From Hyphomicrobiales bacterium (GTDB lineage: Bacteria > Pseudomonadota > Alphaproteobacteria > Rhizobiales > Xanthobacteraceae): a stretch of 35,277 bases of DNA. The notes beneath the pieces are model-generated. The model worked only from the letters and a program-made list of their open reading frames with translations, made no database searches and had not been told where the DNA came from. Numbering within the stretch: the first letter of the stretch is position 1; each line of letters starts with the position of its first letter. The position numbers and the translations under genes were made by a program. The stretch lies in the NCBI GenBank assembly GCA_021730985.1, contig JAKFYI010000039.1, forward strand, positions 1-35,277, given 5' to 3'. Positions 15,826 through 24,162 of this stretch are shown one piece after another.

Positions 15826-16260
15826 ATGTCTCAATCGAATCTGACATGGCTCATCGCGTCTTGGCTCAACAAGGCTTGGCTCATCGCGGTGCTGCTGCTG
15901 GTGTCGAACCAACTCGCCACGGCGCGCACCGCGCAGATCGACAACAAGCTCAATCTTCGCGAAGGCCCGAGCCTGCAGAGCCGCATCGTCACGGTGATGC
16001 CGGCCGGCGCGTCCGTCACGGTCGGCGAATGTCGCGGCGAATGGTGCAAGGTCGAGTATCGCAAGCACCGCGGCTACGCCAACAGCGCCATCCTGGGCGG
16101 CGGTGATGGCGCCTACGCGGCGTCGCCCGCGGCTGCATCTGAGCCGCCACCGGTGGCGACCAAGTACGACGCCGATGACGCGGCCCGCGTTCTGCAATGG
16201 CACGATCGCGAGTGGCGCGACCGTTATCTGCGCGAGATGGAAATGCGCCGGCGGCGCTGA
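15826..16260 (+). CDS. Secreted bacterial SH3-domain protein
   Basis: A 144-residue protein with a long N-terminal hydrophobic signal (about 5-32, ending NQLATA-RTA) and a bacterial SH3 type 3 domain: NLREGPSLQSRIVTVMPAGASVTVGECRGEWCKVEYRKHRGYANSAIL, about residues 43-90 in all. The two cysteines in ECRGEWCK could pair. The C-terminal part has an Ala/Pro linker and an Arg-rich end (RWRDRYLREMEMRRRR class). Such proteins usually bind peptidoglycan or other envelope partners. ATG 15826 is preferred over a TTG at 15769 because it gives a normal signal. The signal coding region holds a 12-base direct repeat (15847-15858 and 15877-15888). Confidence 0.8.
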   Translation: MSQSNLTWLIASWLNKAWLIAVLLLVSNQLATARTAQIDNKLNLREGPSLQSRIVTVMPAGASVTVGECRGEWCKVEYRKHRGYANSAILGGGDGAYAASPAAASEPPPVATKYDADDAARVLQWHDREWRDRYLREMEMRRRR

Positions 16261-16270
16261 ACCTGCCTGC

Positions 16271-17578
16271 TCAAGCCTTGCCGAACACGCGCTTGAAGAT
16301 CGTATCGACGTGCTTGAAGTGGTGCTTGAGGTCGAAGTTGGCTTCGATCTCCTTCGGCTTCAGCGCCTTGCGCACCCTGGGGTCGGCCTTCAGCAGTTCG
16401 AGGAAGTCCTCGCCGTCGCGCCACACCTTCATGGCGCTCTCCTGCACGATCCGGTAGGCGTCCTCGCGAGACACGCCGGCTTTCGTCAGCGCGATCAGCA
16501 CGCGCTGCGAATGCACCAGGCCGCCGAGCCGGTCGAGGTTCTTCTGCATGTTCTTCGGATAGACCACCAGCTTGTCGATCACGTCGGCCAGCCGGTTGAG
16601 CGCGAAATCGAGCGTCACCGTGGCGTCGGGGCCGATCATGCGCTCCACCGATGAGTGCGAGATGTCGCGCTCGTGCCACAGCGCGACGTTCTCCATCGCG
16701 GGCGTGACGTAGCCGCGCACCATGCGCGAAAGCCCGGTGAGGTTCTCGGTCAGCACCGGGTTGCGCTTGTGCGGCATCGCCGAGGAGCCCTTCTGGCCGG
16801 GCGAGAAGAACTCCTCCGCCTCCAGCACCTCGGTGCGCTGCAGATGCCGGATTTCGATCGACAGCCGCTCCACTGACGACGCGATCACGCCGAGCGTCGC
16901 GAAGAACATGGCGTGCCGGTCGCGCGGGATGATCTGGGTCGAGATCGGCTCGACCGACAACCCCATCGCCTTGGCGACGTGCGCTTCGACCCGCGGATCG
17001 ACCTGGGCGAAGGTGCCGACCGCGCCGGAGATGGCGCAGGTCGCGACCTCGCGCCGCGCCGCGACCAGCCGCTCGCGGGCGCGCGAGAACTCCGCGTAGG
17101 CGTAGGCGAGCTTCAGGCCGAACGTGGTCGGCTCGGCGTGGATGCCGTGGGAGCGGCCGACCGTCGGCGTCTTCTTGTGCTCGAGTGCGCGGCGCTTGAG
17201 CGCCTTCAGCAGCTTGTCGAGATCGGCGATCAGGATGTCGGCGGCGCGTGTGAGCTGCACGTTAAAGCAGGTGTCGAGCACGTCCGACGACGTCATGCCG
17301 GAATGCACGAACCGCGCCTCCGGGCCTACGATCTCCGACAGGTGCGTCAGGAATGCGATGACGTCATGCTTCACCTCACGCTCGATCTCGTCGATCCGCG
17401 CGATGTCGAACTTCGCCTTCCTGCCCTTCTCCCAGACCTTCTTCGCCGCAGCCTTGGGGATGGTGCCGAGCCCCGCCATCGCGTCGGCGGCGTGGGCCTC
17501 GATCTCGAACCAGATGCGAAAGCGCGTCTCCGGCGACCAGATCGCCACCATTTCGGGACGGGAGTAGCGCGGGATCAT
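16271..17578 (-). CDS. purB: Adenylosuccinate lyase
   Basis: A 435-residue fumarase/aspartase-superfamily enzyme, the normal PurB size. All three family regions are seen: VHSGMTSSD (91-99), TVGRSHGIHAEP (139-150, His144 the general acid) and the flexible-loop signature GSSAMPHKRNP (264-274, with the catalytic Ser). It splits adenylosuccinate to AMP and SAICAR to AICAR, giving fumarate in both, in cytoplasmic purine synthesis. ATG 17578 (MIPRYSRPEM) is the universal family start; the open frame runs 13 codons farther. Alone on the strand with a repeat element directly upstream, so its promoter must lie within or beyond 17579-17741. Confidence 0.97.
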   Translation of the reverse strand: MIPRYSRPEMVAIWSPETRFRIWFEIEAHAADAMAGLGTIPKAAAKKVWEKGRKAKFDIARIDEIEREVKHDVIAFLTHLSEIVGPEARFVHSGMTSSDVLDTCFNVQLTRAADILIADLDKLLKALKRRALEHKKTPTVGRSHGIHAEPTTFGLKLAYAYAEFSRARERLVAARREVATCAISGAVGTFAQVDPRVEAHVAKAMGLSVEPISTQIIPRDRHAMFFATLGVIASSVERLSIEIRHLQRTEVLEAEEFFSPGQKGSSAMPHKRNPVLTENLTGLSRMVRGYVTPAMENVALWHERDISHSSVERMIGPDATVTLDFALNRLADVIDKLVVYPKNMQKNLDRLGGLVHSQRVLIALTKAGVSREDAYRIVQESAMKVWRDGEDFLELLKADPRVRKALKPKEIEANFDLKHHFKHVDTIFKRVFGKA

Positions 17579-17629
17579 GCGGTCACTTTGCCTGCGAGCG
17601 AAGCAGCCGCCAAGCAAGACCGTCCGTTC

Positions 17630-17705
17630 GTCCCCGCGAAAGCGGGGACCCAGGGCTACAAACGGCGATCTTTGTGCGCACCTGGATTCCCGCTTTCGCG
17701 GGAAT
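17630..17705. repeat. Paired-hairpin palindromic repeat, copy 1
   Basis: Two hairpins flank a 36-base spacer: GTCCCCGC-GAAA-GCGGGGAC (17630-17649) and ATTCCCGC-TTTC-GCGGGAAT (17686-17705). Just inside them CCAGG (17650-17654) and CCTGG (17681-17685) are also inverted, so the whole element is one large imperfect inverted repeat. The same plan recurs at 26101-26196 with changed but still paired stems. It fills most of the purB upstream gap (17579-17741), where I see no gene. Confidence 0.85.
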
Positions 17706-17741
17706 GAGCGGAGAGACGGTGCCTTGATCGGAAAAAATCAT

Positions 17742-18713
17742 CTAATGCAACCGATCCCGGTCGTGCGGCCCCGACAGGTCGACCGGCGTGCCCTTCGGAA
17801 TGACTCCGGTCGGGTTCACCCGCTCGATCGAGTAGTAGTTGATGACGTAGTAGCGCGGCTTCACCGTCGCTGCGATCCCCGGCACGTTGTAGAGGTCGAG
17901 CATGTAGTTCCACAGGTTCGGGTAGTCCCTGATCTGGCGCTTGTTGCACTTGAAGATCGAGAAATACGCGACATCGAAGCGCAGCAGCGTGGGGAGCAGC
18001 CGCCAGTCGGCCTCGGTGATCTGCTTGCCGACCAGGTAGCGCTGCTTCGACAGCCGCGCCTCCAACTCGTCGAGCGTGGCGAACAGCCCGTCGTAGGCCG
18101 CCTCGTAGGCGTCCTGCGATTTGGCGAAGCCCGCGCGATAGACGCCGTTGTTGACGTTGAAATAGGTCTGCTCGTTGACGCGGTCGATCTCGGCGCGCAG
18201 TTCCTTCGGGTAGTAGTCGGCGTTGTCGCCGCCGACCGCATTGAACTCGCTGTTGAGCATCCGGATGATTTCGGACGACTCGTTGTTGACGATGGTCTTG
18301 GTCTTCTTGTCCCACAGCGTCGGCACCGTGACCTTGCCGGTGTATTTCGGGTCGGCCGCCGTGTAGGCCTGATGCAGATAGCGGAAGCGGTTGACGGTGT
18401 CCGGTGTGCAGTCCGGAAATTGCGGATCGGCGCGGTACTCCCAGCCCTGCGGACGCAGGCCGGGGATGCAGTAAGCGACGGTGATCGCGCCTTCGAGCTT
18501 CTTGATGGCGCGGTACATCAGCGTGCGGTGCGCCCACGGGCAGGCATGCGCGACATAGAGATGATAGCGGCCGGGCTCGGCCTTGAAGCCGGACGAGCCG
18601 TCGGCGGTGATCCAGTTGCGGAAGCTGGAGTCCTTGCGCTTGAACTCGCCGGCCTTGCCGGTTTCCTCCGGCAACGTCCCGTCGCTCCACACGCCGTCGA
18701 TCAAAACGCCCAT
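17742..18713 (-). CDS. Glutathionyl-hydroquinone reductase (Xi-class glutathione S-transferase)
   Basis: A 323-residue protein of the YqjG/ECM4 family. The N-terminal thioredoxin-like domain holds the Cys-Pro-Trp catalytic motif at Cys58 (AHACPWAHRTL), which reduces glutathionyl-hydroquinones through a Cys-glutathione intermediate. Other landmarks are FPDCTPDTVNRFRYLHQAY, VPTLWDKKTKTIVNNESSEIIRML and the C-terminal all-helical domain with NNGVYRAGFAKSQ and RYLVGKQITEADWRLLPTLLRFD. Length matches the family. Cytoplasmic; a role in quinone or xenobiotic handling is expected. ATG 18713 has GGAG nine bases upstream and lies 14 bases after rpe, so the two are likely co-transcribed. Confidence 0.93.
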   Translation of the reverse strand: MGVLIDGVWSDGTLPEETGKAGEFKRKDSSFRNWITADGSSGFKAEPGRYHLYVAHACPWAHRTLMYRAIKKLEGAITVAYCIPGLRPQGWEYRADPQFPDCTPDTVNRFRYLHQAYTAADPKYTGKVTVPTLWDKKTKTIVNNESSEIIRMLNSEFNAVGGDNADYYPKELRAEIDRVNEQTYFNVNNGVYRAGFAKSQDAYEAAYDGLFATLDELEARLSKQRYLVGKQITEADWRLLPTLLRFDVAYFSIFKCNKRQIRDYPNLWNYMLDLYNVPGIAATVKPRYYVINYYSIERVNPTGVIPKGTPVDLSGPHDRDRLH

Positions 18714-18727
18714 ACGCTACTGCTCCA

Positions 18728-19411
18728 CTACGCCGCTTCGCCCCGCGCCAACGCGGCCGCGTGCCGGATTGCCGAGATGTTGGCCCGGTACGCGGGGGCG
18801 CCGCCCTTGAACACGGCCGAGCCCGCCACCAATGCGTTCGCACCCGCCGCGCAGACCTGCGCCGCGTTGTCCGGCGTGACCCCGCCATCGATCTCGATGT
18901 CGATCGGCCGTCCGCCGGCCAGCGCCGCGACGCGGCGGACTTTCTCGATTGCCGCGGGAATGAAGGTCTGGCCGCCGTAGCCCGGGTTCACCGACATCAC
19001 CAGCACGAGATCGACCACGTCGATGACGTGCTCAATGCTCTCGACCGGGGTCGCCGGATTCATGGTGACGCCGGCCTTCTTGCCGAGCGCGCGGATGGTC
19101 TGCAGCGAGCGGTGCAGGTGCGGCCCCGCCTCGACGTGAACGGTGATGATGTCGGCGCCAGCCTTGGCGAAGGCTTCGAGATGCGGATCGCACGGCGCGA
19201 CCATCAAATGCACGTCGAGCGGCTTCTTGGTCAGCGGGCGGATCGCTTTCACGACCTCCGGGCCAAAGGAGATCGCGGGGACAAAATGCCCGTCCATCAC
19301 GTCGACATGGATCCAATCGGCGCCCGCGGCATCGATCGCCTGCACCTCCTCGCCAAATCTGGCGAAGTCGGCGGACAGTATCGACGGCGCGATGCGGAGC
19401 GGGCGGGGCAT
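18728..19411 (-). CDS. rpe: Ribulose-phosphate 3-epimerase
   Basis: A 227-residue TIM-barrel enzyme interconverting ribulose 5-phosphate and xylulose 5-phosphate in the pentose phosphate or Calvin pathway. [16 protein letters not shown] opens the fold; the metal ligands are His35 and Asp37 in [11 protein letters not shown], His68 in VHLMV and Asp175 in IEIDGGV. The phosphate loops are VNPGYGGQ and the GSAVF near the end. ATG 19411 is supported by AGGAGGG upstream; the frame stays open to 19519 through the terminator region, which argues against the longer form. Probably the first gene of an rpe-GHR pair, with its promoter in 19412-19487. Confidence 0.96.
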   Translation of the reverse strand: MPRPLRIAPSILSADFARFGEEVQAIDAAGADWIHVDVMDGHFVPAISFGPEVVKAIRPLTKKPLDVHLMVAPCDPHLEAFAKAGADIITVHVEAGPHLHRSLQTIRALGKKAGVTMNPATPVESIEHVIDVVDLVLVMSVNPGYGGQTFIPAAIEKVRRVAALAGGRPIDIEIDGGVTPDNAAQVCAAGANALVAGSAVFKGGAPAYRANISAIRHAAALARGEAA

Positions 19412-19487
19412 CAAACCCTCCTGGCGCTTGTCGGGTAACACGGGGCGGCGAGGCGGGCAACGCTGGCCGTGGGCGTTCCCCAGGCAA

Positions 19488-19517
19488 GAAAAAGGCCCCT
19501 GCGATGGGGCCTTTTTC
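19488..19517 (-). terminator. Strong Rho-independent terminator
   Basis: A perfect 12-bp stem (19488-19499 with 19506-19517) with a 6-base loop. Read on the minus strand the stem ends CCTTTTTCTTG, so it terminates the Bug-MBL-BASS operon 18 bases after its last stop codon. The A-run in the left arm makes it nearly bidirectional. Confidence 0.9.
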
Positions 19518-19535
19518 ACGCTTTGCGCGGTGCGC

Positions 19536-20510
19536 TTACTGCGGCGTGATGTTGGCCGCCTTCACGGTCGCGGCGACGCGGTCGGATTCCTCCTTGAGCC
19601 CCTTGGCGTAGCCTTCGGGGCCTGCGGGCAGCGGCTCGACGCCGACCTTCGCCAGTTGGGCGATCACCTCCGGCATCCTCACCACCGCCATCGCCTCGGC
19701 TGCGATCTTGTCGATCGCGGCCTTCGGCGTGCCGGTCTTGGCGAACACGCCGATTACCGGCGCGAAGTCGAAGCCCGGAATGAACTCGGCCACCGCCGGA
19801 ACGTCCGGCGCCTGCGCGGAGCGCTTGGCGCCGTTGGTCGCGAGCAGCTTGACGTTCTTGCCTTCGACCGCGCCCGCGAGCGAGGGGTAGGCCGAGAACA
19901 GGATTTCGACGTGGCCGCCGAGCAGTGCCGGCACCGACTGGCCGGTGCCCTTGAACGGAACGTGCGTCATGTCGAGCTTGAGCGCGGCCTTCACCGCCTC
20001 CATCGACAGGTGATGCGTGGTGCCCAGTCCCGACGAGCCGTAGTTGATCTTGCCGGGATTGGCGCGGGCGTAATCGATGAACTCCTTCATCGTCGAGACC
20101 GGCAGCTTGGGATGCACCGCGAGGAACAGCGGCGCTTGGGCGAGCTGCACCACCGGCACGAAATCCTTGTCGGCGTCGTAGGGCAGTTGCTTCACCAGCT
20201 TGGGATTGATGGTGAACATCGAGCCGTCGGTCACCATCAGCGTGTAGCCGTCGGCCGGCAGTCCGACGATGGCAGCGGCAGCGACGCCGCCGCCGGCGCC
20301 GGGACGGTTCTCGATCACCACCGACTGGCCGAGCCGATCCTGCAGCTTCAGCCCGACAATGCGCGCCACGGTGTCCGGCAGCCCGCCCGCAGCGAACGGC
20401 ACCACGACCTTGACCGGCTGGTTGGGGAAGGGCGCCTGGGCTTGGGCCGGCATCGCGCCGAGCACGGCAATCGAAGCAAGGGCAAGCGCGTGTCGTCGAT
20501 TGAACATCAT
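19536..20510 (-). CDS. Bug-family (TctC-like) periplasmic binding protein
   Basis: A 324-residue exported protein; signal peptide about 1-25 (Arg-rich NRRHALAL, cleavage near AQA-QAP). Bug landmarks: [43 protein letters not shown] and [25 protein letters not shown]. It should bind a small organic acid. Two adjacent ATGs (20510 and 20507) follow GGAGACC; either could be used. It is the last gene after a metallo-beta-lactamase-fold protein (17-base gap) and a BASS-type transporter, with no TctA or TctB, so the three may form a functional unit for one compound. Confidence 0.92.
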   Translation of the reverse strand: MMFNRRHALALASIAVLGAMPAQAQAPFPNQPVKVVVPFAAGGLPDTVARIVGLKLQDRLGQSVVIENRPGAGGGVAAAAIVGLPADGYTLMVTDGSMFTINPKLVKQLPYDADKDFVPVVQLAQAPLFLAVHPKLPVSTMKEFIDYARANPGKINYGSSGLGTTHHLSMEAVKAALKLDMTHVPFKGTGQSVPALLGGHVEILFSAYPSLAGAVEGKNVKLLATNGAKRSAQAPDVPAVAEFIPGFDFAPVIGVFAKTGTPKAAIDKIAAEAMAVVRMPEVIAQLAKVGVEPLPAGPEGYAKGLKEESDRVAATVKAANITPQ

Positions 20511-20527
20511 GGTCTCCACAGATGACT

Positions 20528-21577
20528 TCATTTTGCAGGCAGGCGAATGGTGGCGAGATCCTTGGCAAGCAGGACCTGCCCCTTGAAGCCGGCGTCAACC
20601 GCGGACTTGCGGTAGTCGTCTTCCGTCAGCGCCCCGCCGGGCACCTTCCAGGCGCCATGCTGCGGCGAGCCAGTTGCGGGGATCAGGTGCGTGAGCACGA
20701 GATGCTTCGCACCCGCGCGCTGCGCCATGGCGCCGAGGTCGGACGACGTGCTCTGGCGCAGGAAGATCGGCGGCGGCATCCCGCTGTCGCGTTCGGGGCC
20801 CATCACGGGATGAATGGTCGAATGCACGATCACATCCGCGCCCTTGGCGAGCAGTTCAACCTGCTCCGAGGTCGAAGAGGGGCGCGGCGGCGCGAACTTG
20901 TCGTTGCCGGCGTCGCCGCCGATCACGACGCTGCCGGCCGGGGTATCCACGCGGTAGGACGCATGACCGGCGATATGGGTCGAGCGGATGGCGCTGACTT
21001 TGACATCGCCGGACGACCACACCGCCTGCGGTTCGTTGGTTGGCGCGAAGGCGCGCACGTTCGCCAGCGCCGCGGGCCCGTCCGCAAGCCGGCGCTTGTC
21101 CTCCGCAAGCCGTTGCGCGATCTCGCCCGAATGGATCATGGCGTCGGCGATGTGGGCGACGAACTTCTTGCAGCTCACCGTGAAGCCAAGCGGCGAGCCA
21201 ACGTCGTCACTGCACACCACGTCGATTTTCGGGCTTGCCGGGAACAACGCCCAGCGATGCTGGATGAGGTCGATGAAGCCCTCGCTGTGGTCGTTGTGCA
21301 TGTGCGTGAAGAACACGGCGTTGAGTTGCGACGACAGCACGTTGAGTTGTGAGAGCCGCAGCAGCGTGCCGCGTCCGGCATCGAACTGGAGCCGCACCGC
21401 GCTGCAATTGTCGGCGTCGTCGCCGTAGCGGATCAGCGTGCCCGGCCCAGCCTGGCCTTGATAAGCCTGCGGGCCGCCCTGGGCTCCTGTGACGGTCACG
21501 GTGAGACACGGTGCTGCGTGCGCCGGCGGGGCGAACCACAGGCCCACAGCGATTGCGCCGATGACTTTGAGCTTCAC
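20528..21577 (-). CDS. Secreted metallo-beta-lactamase-fold hydrolase
   Basis: A 349-residue MBL-fold protein with a signal peptide (1-21, PPAHA-APCL). The metal-binding motif is THMHNDHSEG (His92, His94, Asp96, His97), with later ligands probably in STHIAGHASYRV and in VIGGDAGND, and the last His in HSTIHPVMG or VLTHLIPA. The FDAGRGTLLRL start of the fold is characteristic of the arylsulfatase/RNase Z-like branch rather than antibiotic beta-lactamases. A GTG start at 21577 overlaps the upstream stop as GTGA and has GGGGAGG about 9 bases before it, so the start is firm. It is likely periplasmic and could hydrolyse a substrate for the neighbouring transporter and binding protein; the substrate is unknown. 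Confidence 0.87.
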   Translation of the reverse strand: MKLKVIGAIAVGLWFAPPAHAAPCLTVTVTGAQGGPQAYQGQAGPGTLIRYGDDADNCSAVRLQFDAGRGTLLRLSQLNVLSSQLNAVFFTHMHNDHSEGFIDLIQHRWALFPASPKIDVVCSDDVGSPLGFTVSCKKFVAHIADAMIHSGEIAQRLAEDKRRLADGPAALANVRAFAPTNEPQAVWSSGDVKVSAIRSTHIAGHASYRVDTPAGSVVIGGDAGNDKFAPPRPSSTSEQVELLAKGADVIVHSTIHPVMGPERDSGMPPPIFLRQSTSSDLGAMAQRAGAKHLVLTHLIPATGSPQHGAWKVPGGALTEDDYRKSAVDAGFKGQVLLAKDLATIRLPAK

Positions 21578-22557
21578 CGCGACATCCTCCCCGTGTGTTC
21601 TGGCGCATCCTGGCCGAGCCTCAGCCGGCGCGCCAGAGGCTTATACACCAGCGGCATCAGGTAGATCGGGAACTGCGCGACGGCGACATAGAGCCACACC
21701 AGTTCGGGCACCGCCGCGGCCGCGAGCATCAGTCCCATGTTGCGCGAGCCCGCGGCATGCCCCAGCGCAAACGAGGTCTCGCGTCCGGCGCGCATGAAAA
21801 CCAGCGCGGTCAGCGCGCTGACGGCCAGCGACACCGCGGTCGAGAGCGCCAGCAGACCCAGCACCAGCATCGGATTGGCGATCGCGTTCGGCAGCACGTT
21901 TCCCATCAGCGCAAGCGCGAAGCCGAAGATCGTGACAACGGCGAGCCCGTCGATGCGCTCGCCCTGCCGTTCGACCCACGCGGCTCCGGCGATGGCGCGG
22001 ATCGCCCATGCCACCGCCGCGGCGCCGGCCAGGATCAGCGCGAGCCTCATCCCGAGTGCGAGCGGCGACAGCATCACTTCGCCGCCGGTGAACAATCCGA
22101 CCAGCGCGGGCGCGGTGAATGGCGTCGCCACGATGCAGACCAGCAGCAGCGCGAGCGAGATCGCGGCGTTCAGCCCGATCAGCGCGGCCAGCGCCGGCGA
22201 GGAGAAGGTCGGCGGCGCTGCCGTGTGCATGATTAGCGCCAGCACCAGCGCGGGCGAGAGGTCCATGACGCCGCCGGCCCAGAGCCCCAGCCCGATCAGG
22301 GTGGGCGTCGCCAGCATGAGCCAGCAGGCGGCGGCTGCGAGCAGCGCCGGCTTCGATAGCTGCGCCCGCAGCCCGGCCGGATCGACCCGGAGGAACGCCA
22401 GGATCAGCAGCACGATTACGGTTTCGGAAAAATAGGGCCGCAGCAGCGCGCCGAGCGGCGGCACCGCGATCCCGATGAACATCGAGAGCGCCACCAACCC
22501 CGTGCCGTGACGTCCCAGCCAGGCGAGTGCCGCCGCCGGGCGATCCAAAAAGGTCAT
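21574..22557 (-). CDS. Bile acid:sodium symporter (BASS)-type transporter
   Basis: A 327-residue integral membrane protein with about nine to ten hydrophobic helices. Family landmarks are GIAVPPLGALLRP near the start, TAAPPTFSSPALAALIGLNAAISLALLL in the middle and the ALGHAAGSRNMGLMLAAA segment, which matches the conserved GSRNxGL-type crossing motif of BASS/SBF transporters. BASS members move organic anions with sodium. Arrangement: first gene of the three-gene operon, overlapping the MBL-fold gene by 4 bases. Divergent from the FAD oxidoreductase, with 85 bases between. The ligand is not predictable from sequence. Confidence 0.8.
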   Translation of the reverse strand: MTFLDRPAAALAWLGRHGTGLVALSMFIGIAVPPLGALLRPYFSETVIVLLILAFLRVDPAGLRAQLSKPALLAAAACWLMLATPTLIGLGLWAGGVMDLSPALVLALIMHTAAPPTFSSPALAALIGLNAAISLALLLVCIVATPFTAPALVGLFTGGEVMLSPLALGMRLALILAGAAAVAWAIRAIAGAAWVERQGERIDGLAVVTIFGFALALMGNVLPNAIANPMLVLGLLALSTAVSLAVSALTALVFMRAGRETSFALGHAAGSRNMGLMLAAAAVPELVWLYVAVAQFPIYLMPLVYKPLARRLRLGQDAPEHTGRMSR

Positions 22558-22642
22558 CGTGGCGGGATATCAGCCATGCTGGCGGGCGTCGAGCGTGTCG
22601 CATAGATATAGGCGATCATTCCGGCAGCGGTGGAGAAACCTC

Positions 22643-23902
22643 ATGGCCCGAACGCAAGCGATCGTCCTCGGGGCCGGCATCGTCGGCACGTCGGTTGCGC
22701 TGCAACTGGCCAAGCGCGGCATAGGCGTCACGCTGGTGGACCGCCGCGGCCCGGGCGAGGAGACATCCTACGGCAACGCCGGCGTGCTGGAAGGCAATAC
22801 GCTGTTTCCCCATGCCTTCCCGTCGCGGGCGATGGCGCTGCTGCGGCTGATGCTCAAGCGCGCGCCGGAGGCGAACTATCATCTTTCCTTCCTGCCGAAG
22901 ATCGCGCCGTGGCTGCTGGCCTATCGCGCCAACACCACGGCTGAGAAAAGCCTCGAATTCGCCGATCAGATGCGTCCGCTGTTCTCGCACGCGGTGTCCG
23001 AGCATGAAGCGCTGATGACGGAGTCCGGCGCCACGCGCTACCTGCGCAAGGACGGCTGGATCAAACTCTACCGCGAGGAACAGTCGTTCGAATCCAACGC
23101 GCGCGAGCGCGATCTCGCGATGACGCTCGGGCTCGAGCATCGCGTGCTCGATGTGGAAGAAACCCGCGCGCTTGAGCCGTCGCTTTCGCCCGTATTCCGC
23201 CGCGGCGTGCATTGGCCCGGCGCCGCGAGCGTGTCGAACCCGCTCGCCGTCACCAAGGCGTATGCCGCGCACTTTGCTGAACTGGGCGGCGTCATCCTGC
23301 GCGGCGATGCGCGCTCGCTGAGCCGCGCCGACGGCAAGTGGCGCGTCACCACCGAGGCCGGCGTGCTCGACGCGCCGGAGGCGGTGGTCGCGCTCGGTCC
23401 CTGGGCGCCCGACGTGCTGGGACCGCTCGGCATCCAGGCGCCGCTCAAGTGGAAGCGCGGCTATCACCGCCACTTCAAGCCGCAGGGCAACGCCGGGCTG
23501 ACGCGTCCGGTCGTCGATGTCGACAACGGCTATTGCCTCGCGCCGATGGAGCAGGGCGTCCGCCTCACCACCGGCGCGGAGTTCGCCGACCGCGACGCAC
23601 CGCCGACGCCGGTGCAATTCGACCGGCTGATGCCGGAGGCCAAAAGGCTGTTTCCGCTCGGCGATCCGGTTGAGGCCGAGCCCTGGCTGGGCAGCAGGCC
23701 CTGCTTTGCGGATTCCAAGCCTGTGATCGGCCCGGCGCCAGGGCAGGCGGGACTGTGGCTCGCCTACGGCCACGCGCACTGGGGTCTGACGCTCGGACCC
23801 ATCACCGGCCGGCTGATCGCCGATCTGATGACCGGGGCGACGCCGTTCTGCGATCCCGCGCCATATTCCGTGACCCGGTTTGGGAACGTCGGGATGGCCT
23901 GA
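22643..23902 (+). CDS. FAD-dependent D-amino acid dehydrogenase-like oxidoreductase
   Basis: A 419-residue flavoprotein of the DAO/DadA superfamily. The dinucleotide motif VLGAGIVGTSVALQLAKRGIGVTLVDR occupies about residues 8-34, followed by GPGEETSYGNAGVL, which is close to the DadA segment that contacts FAD. The C-terminal FAD region appears as SRPCFADSKPVIGPAP and LAYGHAHWGLTLGPITGRLIADL. It probably oxidises a D-amino acid or other amine and passes electrons to the quinone pool rather than oxygen. ATG 22643 has GGAG eight bases upstream; the open frame continues to 22559 but lacks a ribosome site. Divergent from the BASS transporter operon, so a shared regulatory region is possible. Confidence 0.9.
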   Translation: MARTQAIVLGAGIVGTSVALQLAKRGIGVTLVDRRGPGEETSYGNAGVLEGNTLFPHAFPSRAMALLRLMLKRAPEANYHLSFLPKIAPWLLAYRANTTAEKSLEFADQMRPLFSHAVSEHEALMTESGATRYLRKDGWIKLYREEQSFESNARERDLAMTLGLEHRVLDVEETRALEPSLSPVFRRGVHWPGAASVSNPLAVTKAYAAHFAELGGVILRGDARSLSRADGKWRVTTEAGVLDAPEAVVALGPWAPDVLGPLGIQAPLKWKRGYHRHFKPQGNAGLTRPVVDVDNGYCLAPMEQGVRLTTGAEFADRDAPPTPVQFDRLMPEAKRLFPLGDPVEAEPWLGSRPCFADSKPVIGPAPGQAGLWLAYGHAHWGLTLGPITGRLIADLMTGATPFCDPAPYSVTRFGNVGMA

Positions 23903-23958
23903 GATTTGCCTCATCGCAAGGGCACGCTGCCATTGGGGCGGCGTCAGGGAAACATGCG

Positions 23959-24153
23959 ATGATTTTGGCAAAACAGGCCCTTCTGGCCGTTCTAGCCGCA
24001 GCTTGGATCGCGGGCCTGTGGCATCAGGGTTCGTGGACGATGGCCGCGGCCTATCTGGCGATCTCGGCGGCCATGGTGGCGTTGATGCTCGCAACGGGTG
24101 ACCGCCGGATGCTCAAATTGGCGCCAAAGCGCACCGACCGCCGCCAGAAGTAG
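23959..24153 (+). CDS. Small two-helix membrane protein of unknown function
   Basis: I do not recognise a family. The 64-residue product has two hydrophobic segments (about 5-22 and 28-46, the second AAAYLAISAAMVALMLA) and a basic tail ending RTDRRQK, so both ends are likely cytoplasmic. ATG 23959 follows AGGGA about 8 bases upstream; an out-of-frame ATG lies five bases earlier. It is 56 bases after the FAD oxidoreductase gene on the same strand and could be co-transcribed. Confidence 0.6.
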   Translation: MILAKQALLAVLAAAWIAGLWHQGSWTMAAAYLAISAAMVALMLATGDRRMLKLAPKRTDRRQK

Positions 24154-24162
24154 GCTGGCCGC

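Noticed and set aside
14682..16106. Plus-strand 474-codon open frame through the Bug gene and terminator
   Set aside because: It overlaps the Bug gene in another frame, reads through a perfect terminator and has no recognisable domain.
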